This document shows, one piece after another, positions 22,273 to 33,099 of a DNA stretch of 64,000 nucleotides (position 1 is the stretch's first letter; the number at the start of each line of letters is the position of its first letter). The notes beneath the pieces are model-generated. The model was not told the origin of the DNA. It did no database searches and worked only from the letters and a program-made list of their open reading frames with translations. Origin of the DNA: Gonocerus acuteangulatus (taxonomy: Eukaryota > Arthropoda > Insecta > Hemiptera > Coreidae); the NCBI GenBank assembly GCA_946811695.1, contig OX328123.1, positions 156,015,773-156,079,772 on the forward strand, written 5' to 3'. The position numbers and the translations under genes were made by a program.

Positions 22273-23074
22273 CAAATGACAGCTGATTAAATTTTCTACA
22301 ATACAATTATGTACTGAAAACGTACTCACTCTACGACTACTGCTCAGAAGGCTCTATTCCAAAAAGTCCGACTCGCAGAAACTGCGTCATCTTAGCGCGG
22401 TTCCGTAGATCTCAAAGAAATGGAATAGATTAGGCATCACAAATCACACATCAGGAAACTGACAGTAGCAAACTTACACAGACGCGGATAATTCTTACTC
22501 CTCATTTTTTAGGAAGGCTGAATAAGTCAATACAATTATCTACTGAAAACGTACTCATTCTTCGACTACTGCTCAGAAGGCTCTATTACAAACCACCAAA
22601 AATTCGTTCTCATTTTCAGTATCTTGTTTTAGCAAAATCATTTTACTGTTATAGGTAATCAATTGTAAATATGTGCTTCTTGGTAAATAAAATTCCATTC
22701 ACTCGTGGGTTAAATCTTTCTATAAAATAAGAAATAATGATAACTTTGGTTGTAGGCTATGAGGAAGGTTATATAGACAGGAGAATTCAAAACAAACCTA
22801 TGTACACGCCATCATAATTAGCCACAGCCATCTTGATTAGCCACAGCCACTCAAAACTGCCTGTGACTAATCATGATGGCGTATACATAGGTTTGTTTTA
22901 ATTCTCCTGTCTATATAACCTTCCTCATATTCTTAAAATTCTCATTTGATAGAAAGATTTAACCCACGAGTGAATGGAATTTTATTTACCAATAAGCACA
23001 TATTTACAATTGATTACCTATAACAATAAAATGATTTTGCTATTAAAACAAGATACTTAAAATAACAACGAACT

Positions 23075-23264
23075 GGGGTCTCCCGTGGTCTAGTGGCTAG
23101 CGCACTAGATTCATAAGCGGGAGACGGTGGGTTCGATCCCCACCGGAAATTTTCTCATCTCAGGGCTCGCTGAGAAAATTCCTGGTTGCACCCTCGGTCT
23201 CGGCGCTAATGGCCAAGCATTGTCGATGCGCCGTTAAAAAAAAAAATAAAAAAAAAAAAAAAAA
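23075..23264 (+). mobile_element. SINE family 1 (variant without the CTCCGGCAGG block)
   Basis: tRNA-like head with TGGTCTAGTGG and GGTTCGATCCCC, a body with TCGGCGCTAATGGCCAAG, and an A-rich tail. It belongs to the subfamily of 36,963. Inserted in the right palindrome arm. Confidence 0.85.
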
Positions 23265-23347
23265 TGGTGGTTTGGAATAGAGCCTTCTGAGCAGTAGTCG
23301 AAGAGTGAGTACGTTTTTAGTACATAATTGTATTGACTTATACAGCC

Positions 23348-23511
23348 CCGGGTCTCCCGTGGTCTAATGGCTAGCGCCTTGGATTCATAAGCGGGAGATG
23401 GTGGGTTCGATTCCCAACCTCCGGCAGGAATTTTATCATCCCACGGCTCGCTGGTAAAATTCCTCGCTGCACCCTGGACGTCGGCGCTAATGACCTAGGT
23501 GTAGATGCGCC

Positions 23512-23576
<65 letters not shown>

Positions 23577-23578
23577 AA
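23348..23578 (+). mobile_element. SINE family 1, full copy with TSD
   Basis: Target duplications ACTTATACAGCC at 23336-23347 and 23579-23590. A-tail of about 60 nt. Same subfamily as 1815-1994. Confidence 0.9.
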
Positions 23579-23739
23579 ACTTATACAGCCTTCCTCAATA
23601 ATGAGGATTAAGAATTGTCCGCTTCTGTGTAAGTTGGCTACTGTCAGTTCCTGTGATTTGTGATGCCTAATCTATTCCATTTCTTCGAGATGTACGGAAC
23701 CGCGCTAAGATGACACAGTTCCTACGAGTCTGACTTTTG

Positions 23740-24090
23740 TACTTACTTATTTATATTTGCAATGGAAAAAAATTATCATTGCGAATTATTTCTAGAAACT
23801 AATTATTGAAATTCAATCTCCTGATGCTGATATAATTTTCGTGTACGGTTTCTGCAACGATAATGCTTTAGAAGCGGGCGAGAGTATGCGAGCCGATTCG
23901 CAAGTAGAAGAGTGCTAAATCGACGAGTCTGTTTGTTAACTTTTAATAGACAACGAGAGACTGGGTATTTTATTTATTGACTTTTTTTTTATGTTATCAT
24001 CTCTTTAATTTAGTTATTGCTTAAAATGTTGCTCTCGAAGAAACGCGAGCATTACATCTAGGAGAACTTTGGTAAATTGCAGCTAATCAT
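23740..24090. other. Unrecognised spacer
   Basis: No feature recognised. Confidence 0.3.
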
Positions 24091-24091
24091 T

Positions 24092-24193
24092 GTTTTTTTA
24101 TTACGGCGCTTCAACGTCTAGGCCATTAGCGCCGACATCCAGGGTGCAGCGATTTTCCCAACGAGCCGTAACATGAGAATATTCCAGCCGCCG
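24092..24193 (-). mobile_element. SINE family 1, cut by a Transib-like end
   Basis: Tail and body are present on the minus strand; the head is missing. The break falls at CGCCG, where intact SINEs read CGCCGGTGGGG, and CACAGTG follows at once. Confidence 0.75.
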
Positions 24194-24235
24194 CACAGTG
24201 GGGCGAAACGATTAAAACCGCAGACATTCAATGCT
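24194..24235 (+). mobile_element. Transib-like terminus
   Basis: CACAGTGGGGCGAAACGA directly follows CGCCG. The first bases match the ends of the 39,968-40,649 element (CACAGYGGGRCCAAACGA). No opposite end was found downstream in the window, so length and integrity are unknown. Confidence 0.5.
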
Positions 24236-25110
24236 ATACCTTTCAACATCCTCGTTTAGGCTTGAAATCTCAAAACCAAATGTTTTCAACGGTGTAGAAC
24301 TCAAATCTGAAGTAATTTTTTTTTTTTTTTATCTTGTCGGGATTTTTATTTTTATATTCTTAAATGATCATTTAGAAGGAAAATCCACCACTGGTTTTCT
24401 TATTAGGTTATTTGGTAATGTATTATACTGGAAATCGAAAAGAAAAAAGATGTTACAGAAGAGTCTACATATGCAGAATATGTAGCTTTAAGTTTAAAGT
24501 TCCAAGACTTTCCAAAAAGAAAGAACTTTTTGTTTTAAACATAAAGATTTTTTTAAACATTAAAAACTCCTTTGTGAACAATGTCATTTTGTAAAGGACT
24601 TAAATTTATGAACTTGAAATTAATTCTCTCACATACATATGCAAATATTATTAAAATATTATATTAAATGTTGTTATATTTAACTTATTTTTTTATTCGC
24701 ATATAGATAGATGTACATAATAAATTACATAAATGTTTATAATCATACAAATGAATTTATATAAATGAATTAATTTTCACCACATTTTGAAACATTATTT
24801 TATTATTATAAGAGCTGTATGGTTTAGCAACCCTATTAATTTGGGCAGCCTCACTTTAATTTTTTTTTAATAAAGTTATTCTTCTTATAATATTTCTTTT
24901 GCATGCTATTTTTTTTTTGCAGATAAATTAATGTATTAAAATATTATTTTTATAAGAAGAGGAAGTCACGTGAATTGTGGTGTTCTAATAAATGAATAAG
25001 TAATTAAATTTTCCATGCAATTTTTTATTAATTTAATATCCATCATAATTTAATCATTATATTCTGACATATGCTTTCTTTTGTCTGAGATAGTTATATC
25101 CTCTGACTGT
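24236..25110. other. AT-rich unrecognised stretch
   Basis: Possibly interior of the element starting at 24194. No protein family recognised in any frame. Confidence 0.3.
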
Positions 25111-25114
25111 CACG

Positions 25115-25833
25115 ATTTAGTCGGAGAGCTGGTAATGCACATTTCATGAAGTGTTTTATGCACCTTGGAATTTTGGTGTATTGCATCTCGTGGATAGGTA
25201 AGGCATATATGTGTATCCTGGACATACCTTGGAACACCAGGTGCTGCACATAGGGGAAAGGTGTTAAAAAAATATGTCACTAAAATGGTATTTTATTCAG
25301 AAGCCAACAATCTTTAATGTATAATTAAGGCAAGTTGCTTTATTTCTAGAACAGCCATAACTGTCCTGTCCAGATGATTGGTGCTCTCACTCACTCTTAC
25401 GGTTACACGCAGTGTATTGCAGTCTATCATCGGCTGAATTTATTTTCACGTTTGCTGATTACTAAACCTCACAAAAAGTGTCTGCCCTTTTGTAATTATT
25501 TTCAATTATGGTGTTTAAATAGCAGTGTGAAGAAGAGACTTCATTTAATATTACAAAAAACCCACTTCGGTTTTTTTTTATATGTACCCCACTTAAAAGT
25601 GTCTGCCTTATATATTATTCATTATAGAATTGCATTAAAGACTTATGGCTTCTGAATAAAACACTATTTTTGGCCCATAGTTTGTTACTGATTACCATGC
25701 TCAGTACCTGGTGTTTCAAGGAATGTCCAGCAACCACATACTTAACTTTTTATCTACAATAGAGACCCACTATAGCACAATTTAAAGGCACATAAAACAC
25801 TTGAAAAGTGTGTTACCAGCTCTTGGACTAAAT
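25115..25833. mobile_element. Foldback element, family D
   Basis: Left ATTTAGTCGGAGAGCTGGTA and right (inverse) ATTTAGTCCAAGAGCTGGTA begin long diverged arms that also share TGGAACACCAGGTGCTG and GTGTTTTATG. The family recurs at 60,611-61,010. Non-coding, probably a non-autonomous DNA element. Confidence 0.65.
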
Positions 25834-26699
25834 GTTTAAATACGGTTGCAATTCTGGTAAACATATTGTTGCTCGCCAAGTCAATGTCGTTATTTAAATT
25901 CCCAAATACCTTTAATTCATTGTTGACCATAACTGCAAGAAAAATATCTTAAATTTGTTTTAATTCTTAGAGGCCCCTATTTCCTATGATAGAAGGACTA
26001 TCCTTATAGAAGAGCTCATGAACCAAACAATTTGAAACAGAAGCTTTAATAGAAAGGGAAAAAAAAGTGAACAAAAATATGTGAAAGTGTATTTGAAACA
26101 ACAAACTATGTTTTTAAAACTTTCCTTTTGACATAAATAACATAAACCCTGCACCACTTACCTTCTTTTTCATTCATAAAAAAAACTGAGTTACGGATTA
26201 TTACATGAACAGGTAAACAATATAACATATTAATATTATATTTGCGCAAGGTTGAGGTTTTAGCTTTAGATGCGAAGCTCTTGAAATAAATAAATATTAT
26301 ATTTAAAAAAAAATCAATGAAAATAAAGAATATAGTTTCAGTTGTAGGATATTACAACTTATAACTAATCATAACCTTAATTAAATGCCTCATTTGTATT
26401 GCTATTTTTTATGAATATTTATTTATGGACCTCATATTTTTTTTTCTTTAAAAAAATTAAACACAGGGAGTTGGGTTTGGATTTTCTTTAAAACGGGATT
26501 GCAATTAAATTATTTGGAATCATTTAATTGTGATACCATTTTAAAATAAGGGTACTTTTTAAAAAATAAGGATTCATTTATTTTCCGCTCTCTTTAAAAA
26601 AAAAAATGGAAAATAATTTTTTCAGCCGAGCTCTCAATTTATTATCTTATATTCTCATAATTTGGACAAATATAATATAATCATTCATTTTTTAAAATA
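25834..26699. other. AT-rich unrecognised stretch
   Basis: Only short homopolymer and AT-rich tracts. Confidence 0.3.
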
Positions 26700-26704
26700 T
26701 ATAA

Positions 26705-26832
26705 TATAAAGTAGGCGTACCATGGAAGCTGGGTTACAACTATTTAATATGAAGCATGTGTAGCATGGTAAGCCCGGCTACAGATATTTAATATAAAGTA
26801 GGTGTAGCATTGCACACCGGGTAACAGCTAGT
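26705..26832. repeat. Degenerate ~51-bp repeat ending in a LINE-type 3' motif
   Basis: Three imperfect units of AATATAAAGTAGG-GTAGCATGG...GGGTTACA, ending GGGTAACAGCTAGTA. Its reverse complement TACTAGCTGTTACCCGG is a motif I associate with the 3' region of dispersed arthropod repeats; a second one is at 31,650. Confidence 0.5.
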
Positions 26833-26980
26833 AATGAAATAAAAAAGGGAAAGGATTAAATCGCAAAGTAAACAAAACTGACATTTAATGCGGTACAGCC
26901 TGATAATAAAAGGCTTAGCTAAGTTCAGAAGCCTCAGAGGCTGGAGAATGGTAATAAGACCTCCTACCGTCCCCTTACCC

Positions 26981-27205
26981 ATATAGCAGCTGGGAATTTA
27001 GCTGAGATAGGGTGGGTCTCGTACCCCTGGCATAGCCTACACCCTTAGGTCCGAATATAGCAGCTGGGAATTTAGCTGAGATAGGGTGGGTCTCGTACCC
27101 GTGGCATAGCCTACACCCTTAGGTCCGAATATAGCAGCTGGGAATTTAGCTGAGATAGGGTGGGTCTCGTACCCGTGGCATAGCCTACACCCTTAGGTCC
27201 GAATA
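26981..27205. repeat. 74-bp tandem repeat, 3 copies
   Basis: Units start ATAGCAGCTGGGAATTTAGC at a 74-bp period and are identical except for one base (CCCCTGG/CCCGTGG). Very recent amplification. Confidence 0.95.
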
Positions 27206-29195
27206 GCTATGACGCTGACTGGACCCCGAAGGGTAACCACCTCGGACGTGGTGGTTCCTGGATTTTATGGGTCTCTTCTCTTGCCATGTTTATGTGATGA
27301 TCTCTCTCCCGGTGGCAAAACCTGTTCAAATGGCCAAGAAGGACATTCTATAAACTGGCTCCAGTTGTTCCTCCAAAAAAATATCTCGACTAATTCTCAT
27401 TTATAATCATCGCGCATCTTTATCTTTAGACAAGCACGACTCTTAGGAGCATGGTTATAATTTACAGCAAGTGTATCCCCCCCCCCTTCATCCAGATGCA
27501 CCAATTTTTCTGTTTAACTAACTCGTCCAAAAGTTTTATTTATTTTTCTGCAGGACTGCTAAATACCAAGTTATATAAAGACACCATTTTGTAACCCGCA
27601 AAAATGGTAAACCCCTTGAAAATTTTATAGGGGTCGTTATCTAGCGCAGGTTGGATCTAGAAATATTTGAGGAAATTAATTCCTTGTCTAGAGTTTCAAT
27701 ACCTCCCATCCACCATCATTAATCCATAAGCCTTCCCCAATGACGAAATGCCCGCCCTTTCCCTGATGACAAGAGATGCACAGGCTAGAAAGCTGTGCAG
27801 CTCAGCTGATAAAGGCCAAAGCGATCCTACCGGTGCAGGTGGGGGAGTCCAAACCTTTCAGTCGATCTGAAGCGGTCGTCTTGTCAGCTTCGTACGCTCC
27901 GCCTCCGCTACTCTCAGGTAAACGCGTAAAAAAGAATTATTTTATTTGTTTTTTATTTTATTGTTATTCAAATGTTTGTTGTTTTGGGACTTTAGATTTT
28001 TTTGGATATGCATTTAATTCTATTTTCCCTCGCACCTTTTCGTTTTGTTTTATAAGGTACCTAGTATTTACTAAATCTTTGTATGTTCTTATTCTAATGC
28101 CTTCCAAGCTGTCATATTCCATTATCCCTTCAAGTTCGATCCCTCTCATGTTAAATACGCGGAGATATTTCAAAATTTTAGTAGAAAAGGGCGATTCGGC
28201 ACTAAAAAATTTAAAATAATAATTAATATCATGATGAACGATAAATTAACTTTCAAATATAATTTTCAAATCAGGTAAAATTGGTACCAACAACTTAAAG
28301 GCGAATTGGCCAATCAATAATGGCAACCCTTGTACAACTCAAATATTTAAAAAATGTACAAAAAAAGTTGAAATATATAAACTTTAATAGAGGTAAACAG
28401 AAAACAATTTTATAAATATTAATAGGACAACTAAACAACCAAATATTGAAACTTGTGACTACTCTAAAAGGTTAAATTTTAAATTTGATTATTATATCCT
28501 GAAAACTGTTGATGGCTCGGCTAAAATGCGGTAGTTCATGAATTCTATTTTACTTTCTAAAATTATTTAATTGAATGATTGTTTCTGATTTCAATATTTC
28601 ACCAACTTCGGATTGTCAATTAGTTTTAAATGCAAAAAAATGTAAATTAAGAGATGAAGTTATCTTACTTTTACTACGTTCTAGTAGCTCCCCATCTATT
28701 TGAGTGTTTTTTTTTTCAAATATAATATTTAATACAGAAAAATCAATCAATAAGGAGTTGCATAGCAACGCACATTAGTCCATAATGCATTGCAACATAG
28801 GCTCGCCAATGTAACGCAATTCATGAAACATTTCCTTAAAATGTCCATTCTAAATTGTAATGTGAATAATTGTTGGTATTTAGTACGAAGGATCAACGAC
28901 GATTTTAGGACAATTTTTCTAAAATCCTTTGATATCTGCACAGGGAAATATTATCTAAGGGGGCTAGGAGCACCGGTATGGAATATTAACAATCTACAAC
29001 TTAGAATAGTTAGCCAAATAAAATGCTATTATAAAAAAAAAAAAAAAATCTTAACTAAGTGATCTTGTTTAATTTATTTTGTAGTTTTTTTCATGACTCA
29101 TTTTTAACGATTAAATCATACGCTGCAGCCCCCCTGCACATATACGCCTGCGTGTGAGAAATCTCACAAGCTTAATTCCTTCACAATTCCTAAAA
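27206..29195. other. Unrecognised region
   Basis: Includes an open frame of 147 codons at 27776-28219 with no recognisable domain and hydrophobic, low-complexity composition, and an A-run at 29033-29048. I see no supported gene. Confidence 0.3.
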
Positions 29196-29203
29196 GAAAA
29201 GAA

Positions 29204-30132
29204 GGTAAAAATGAAGTTTCACGCACTTAAAACTGATTTCTTTCAAATTTTGTACAATAACGTATTGGGGTCTCCCGTGGTCTAGTGGCTAACGCCTTGG
29301 ATTCATAAGCAGGAGATGGTGGGTTCGATTCCCACCTCTGGCAGGAATTTTCTCATCTCAGGGCTCGCTGGGAAAATTCCTCGCTGCACCCTGGATGTCG
29401 GCGCTAATGACCTAGATGTAGATGCGCCGTTAAAAATTAAAAAAAAAAATAACGTATTTTGATGCACTAAACACGAATGCGTTAAACAAAACCTTCGCAT
29501 TTAACCTGGAAAGAAGTTATTAAGCACTAAAGTTCACTGTTATGCGGGTTATGAGAGCTAATGCAAACAACTAAATTTGTGACGACTTTAAGGCATAAAT
29601 GACGACTTTAAGGCTTACATGCTATGCTTTATCGATCGAAAAATTAATAGAATTTTTAGCGATGCTAAAATTAATAGAATTCTAATAGAATAGAATATTA
29701 AGCACTAAAGTTCACTGTTAGGAAGATTATAAGACTAGGTCAACAGCGTATTTGTAAACACGCGCATGCGGAGATATGTAACATTGGGAAACAGAGAACT
29801 TTCATTTGAAATGTTCAGAAACCATTTATTCAAAAATATTGTTAATTTTAAGGGCTTCCTCACCCGTCGTCACCTGTCGCTTAAGGGCATACGTGCTATG
29901 CGTTTCCGCTCGCTACGCTTGCTCAAGAAGATAACAGAACCCCTGTCAAACTAACTCGCTAAAATTAATAGAATTCTATTAATTATTCTATTAACTTTAG
30001 TGCTTAATAACTTCTTTCCTAGTTAAATGCGAAGGTTTTTTTTTAACGCATTCGTTTTTAGTGCATCAAAATGCGTTATTGTACAAAATTTGAAAGAAAT
30101 CGGTTTTGAGGGCGTGAAACTTCATTTTTACC
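29204..30132. mobile_element. Foldback element E with 8-bp TSD
   Basis: GGTAAAAATGAAGTTTCACG at 29204 is matched by its inverse ending at 30132; arms extend about 140 bp (AACGCATTCG, CCTTCGCATTTAA) once the SINE is removed. GAAAAGAA flanks both sides (29196-29203, 30133-30140). An 8-bp duplication suggests a hAT-type transposase in trans. Interior motifs (CGAGCGGAAACGCATAGCAC) recur at about 35,640 and 63,890. Confidence 0.75.
29267..29447 (+). mobile_element. SINE family 1 in foldback arm
   Basis: TSD AATAACGTATT at 29256-29266 and 29448-29458. Full head, body and A-rich tail. Confidence 0.9.
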
Positions 30133-30316
30133 GAAAAGAAAATAATATACGTAAGTAAGGCACATTCTTTGTATACCCTTAGACAAATCCAAAAAATATT
30201 TTTGTGTAAATTTTTCAATAAATTTATGAAACTTCTTAAAATAGTTAAAGACTATGTTATTTGGGTTGGTCTGTAGGCCAAGTTCCATTCTGTAAGGTTA
30301 GAATAATTTTACAGCA

Positions 30317-31056
30317 TTTTAGCGCGGTACTCCCTATCTCCATAGGGAGAACCCGCTTATGAGGTTGACCTCATGACTCAATCCGGAAGTGCCGACTAGA
30401 AACTTTCACGTTTCAGGCCCTATAGATCACGAAAATATAGGTGGCCCAAATTTGTATATATATATGTTTGTCTGTTCGCGCTCTAACAAGCTCAAAAATG
30501 GTCCGATTTTAACGAAATTTGGTACAAAAATCTGTCGTCTAATTTGAAAGGTCAAGTTCGTTAACCACTAGAATCCGCCCACTAGAAGATAGGTATAAAT
30601 GGTATTGGTAATAATAAGTCTGGAGTGGCTGTGGCTAATCATGATGACGTTGTTTGTTTTGAATTCTCGTATCTATATAACCTTCCTCATAGCCTCCAAC
30701 TGAAGTTATCGTTATTTCTTATTTTATAGAAAGATTTAACCCACGAGAGATTGGAATTTTATTCGCCATGAAGCACATATTTACAGTTGATTATAACAGT
30801 AAAACGAATTTGCTAGTAAAACAAGATACTTAAAATGGCAACGAATTTTTGGTTGTTAAGAATAGCCTTCTCAGCAGTAGTCAAAGAGCAAGTACGTTTT
30901 CAGTACATATTTGTACTGACTTATACAGATTAAGAATTTTCCACTTCTGTGTAAGTTGGCTACTGTCAGTTTCCTGTGTTTTGTGACGCTAATCTATTCC
31001 ATTTCGTCGAGATGTACGTAACCGCGCTAAGATGACGCAGTTCCTGCGAGTCGGAC
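30317..31056 (-). mobile_element. Family A element, both ends (740 bp)
   Basis: 5' end GTCCGACTCGCAGGAACTGC at 31056, 3' hairpin end (CTCCCTAT/ATAGGGAG, then ACCGCGCTAAAA) at 30317. A very short (TA)n tract and an internally deleted interior make it a useful reference for the minimal full copy. Confidence 0.75.
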
Positions 31057-31137
31057 TTTTGCTTCAATAGAAATATTCATTATTATTAGTGAGGTTCGTA
31101 AATCACTACTATATATAGGTATAAATTCCTTCGTTGA

Positions 31138-31353
31138 ATAGTCAACGCTCCCTTTTATGTCTCCAACAAAACCCTACATAATGACCTTAATATTCCTTTC
31201 GGAAACGACCTCGCAACATCCCGATTCCTAACCTTTCATTCCCAGTTGTCATCCCACCCAAATCCTAGAGGTCAATCCCTTTCCACTCAGACCCATCCTA
31301 AAAACCTTCCCACGAGGCTTAAGAGACTTTGGCCCCGTGACCAGATACACTAA
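31138..31353 (+). pseudogene. Jockey-type LINE ORF2 C-terminus
   Basis: Seventy-one open codons then TAA. The peptide starts NAPFYVSNKTLHNDLNIPFG, continues to SQLSSHPNPRG and ends NLPTRLKRLWPRDQIH. This is the typical end of Jockey-clade ORF2: [NA]-[AP]-P-W-Y-V-x-N, H-x-D-L-x-I-P, the SSHPNP box and R-x-L-K-R-x-[WK]-P-x-D. No stop or frameshift within the piece, but everything upstream (RT, endonuclease) is missing, so it is a 5'-truncated insertion or a leftover. An A-tail is not evident. Confidence 0.75.
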
Positions 31354-31483
31354 CAGCGGTTAAAGACACCAATAATAAAATATTAAGATATAATAGGAAG
31401 TGTCAATAATGTTTTACTCCTTCCATATTCTGTTTTACACTGATATGTGTACATAGGCCAGCACAATTAATTATTGTACTTTA

Positions 31484-31540
31484 TATATATTATATTATAT
31501 ATATATATATATATATACACATACACACACACACACAAAT
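31484..31540. repeat. (TA)n / (CA)n microsatellite
   Basis: TA run then CA run. Confidence 0.9.
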
Positions 31541-31648
31541 GAATTCATATACACACATAGTGTACATATGTAATTTATTAATTTTGTTAATGAGGATACA
31601 AATTATATATATGTATATATATTTATAAGTTGTTGATGTTTTATTTTA

Positions 31649-31690
31649 AACTAGTTGTTACCCGGCATGCCATGCTACTCCTACTTTCTG
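31649..31690 (+). mobile_element. Relic of a dispersed repeat end
   Basis: AACTAGTTGTTACCCGGCAT resembles the motif at 26,820 in the other orientation. Confidence 0.4.
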
Positions 31691-32277
31691 CATATAGAAA
31701 AGCGAAAATAGATTATGAACAAAATAAGTAATATTAAAATCTAATAGCGCAAATCTGAATCCTAGACTATTTTAAGCCTATTACTCTCCCTGTATCATAA
31801 TCGTCTTCATATAATCAGTCAGACTGTATGGATTTGTATAAGGAACAAACATACAGACAGACAGGTGGTAGACGATTTTGACCTAGTATATGACTCTTCC
31901 CGTGTACATAAGAAGTAGGGACAGGATTCTTAGGTTTTCACCTATTTTTTTTCTTTCTTCTAAACATGAAAATGATCGGTTTTCTATATGATTCGCCTCT
32001 TGTAGTATCATTTATCCAAATTTGGAAGAACCTAAAAAAACCTATTCAGGATGATATCACCTAAAATCACCTAAATAACGATGGGAGGACCTAGAACTGC
32101 CTAATCTTTGAAATAGAAAATACAATTCCATGAACTCATTTCCTCGATTAAACAAATTTTATTAAAAGCATCTTCCCGGGTCCAGACGTTCAGGGAAATT
32201 TTACTAGGAGTGTCGCTTCCACCAGAAACCATTTTCACGCCTGAATAAATAAAACCAGTTAAACTGAGGAAAAAATA

Positions 32278-32454
32278 AAAACAGTTGTTGACGATTTGGA
32301 TATGAATGAAGCAGCTGCCATTTCTAAGGCTTCGATGTTCCTCCAGACCAACGAGATCCGTGGTCCAATCGCATTCCTAAGAGCACATTTCTCAGATCTT
32401 CCAAATCTCATTGAAAAATTGTAATCGTCAACACTGGAGCTAAAAGATGCGATG
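32278..32454 (+). pseudogene. Transposase remnant in hAT-like element
   Basis: Reads KTVVDDLDMNEAAAISKASM, then IAFLRAHFSDLPNLIEKL, stop, SSTLELKDAMKYF. The pattern [IF]-x-x-[HN]-F-x-x-L-P-x-x-I-x-x-L-E, with a further leucine-rich helix, is common near the C-terminus of insect hAT-type transposase-like proteins. One in-frame stop, about 60 codons, no catalytic residues. Family assignment relies mainly on the TIR and TSD. Confidence 0.45.
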
Positions 32455-32471
32455 AAATATTTCCCTATAAC

Positions 32472-32550
32472 GTCTTGTGACGTAAACGGATACTCCCCTA
32501 TTACATCTTGTGACGTAAACGGATACTCCCCTATTACATCTTGTGACGTG
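32472..32550. repeat. 33-bp tandem repeat
   Basis: CTTGTGACGTAAACGGATAC + TCCCCTATTACAT, about 2.4 copies inside the hAT-like element. Confidence 0.9.
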
Positions 32551-33099
32551 GTGATGTTTCTCCGCTTTTAAAACAGTTCCTTTACATATTTGTTTTATGT
32601 TCTTATTTATTTATTTTTAATTATTATATGTTTTATTACATAATTTAATTTATTTTTAAACATTGCTTTATTTCTAAAATGGATTTTATTTAAATAAATT
32701 TTATTCACTTTGTTTTTTTGATAAATATTTTGTTGAATATTTGGTCTAATTTTTCTTTCTTTTTTTTTTAAATAATAACTTATATTTCCGTTTTATTTTT
32801 ATTTGTTCATATTTGTTTTCCTTCTCAATATACTATTCTATAAAGTAATGTTATTTGTTGTTTATTTTTATGTCGCTTTTTATATACATATTAATTTCTC
32901 AATTATAAATTATTCAAAATTATTAATGATAAATTAAAATAGGTTGAACTTATTTTTCGAACCTATTGAAACATTTTTACCACCTAAAAAAACCTAAAAT
33001 GGATTTTTAAATAAAAACCTAAAAATGCTTATTATGCCTGTTGCAAAAACCTCATTGGGTGATATTTTTTAACCTGAAAATCCGGTCCCTAATAATAAG

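Larger units (their letters stand above)
22366..23734. mobile_element. 1.37-kb palindrome of two family A 5' halves
   Basis: A plus-strand family A 5' end (GTCCGACTCGCAG) at 22366 and a minus-strand one at 23734 share arms of about 470 bp meeting near 22,855. The right arm holds two SINEs. Removing the SINEs leaves a nearly symmetrical head-to-head structure, with no 3' hairpin end. Confidence 0.7.
31916..33091 (+). mobile_element. hAT-like element (1.18 kb)
   Basis: TIRs TAGGGACAGGATTCTTAGGT and (inverse of right end) TAGGGACCGGATTTTCAGGT. Flanks ATAAGAAG (31908-31915) and ATAATAAG (33092-33099) are an 8-bp duplication with one change. Sub-terminal sequence is rich in AACCTAAA-type repeats. 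A transposase scrap and a 33-bp tandem repeat lie inside. Confidence 0.7.

Noticed and set aside
27776..28219. 147-codon host gene
   Set aside because: No recognisable domain, no supporting splice or promoter context; composition like surrounding AT-rich DNA.
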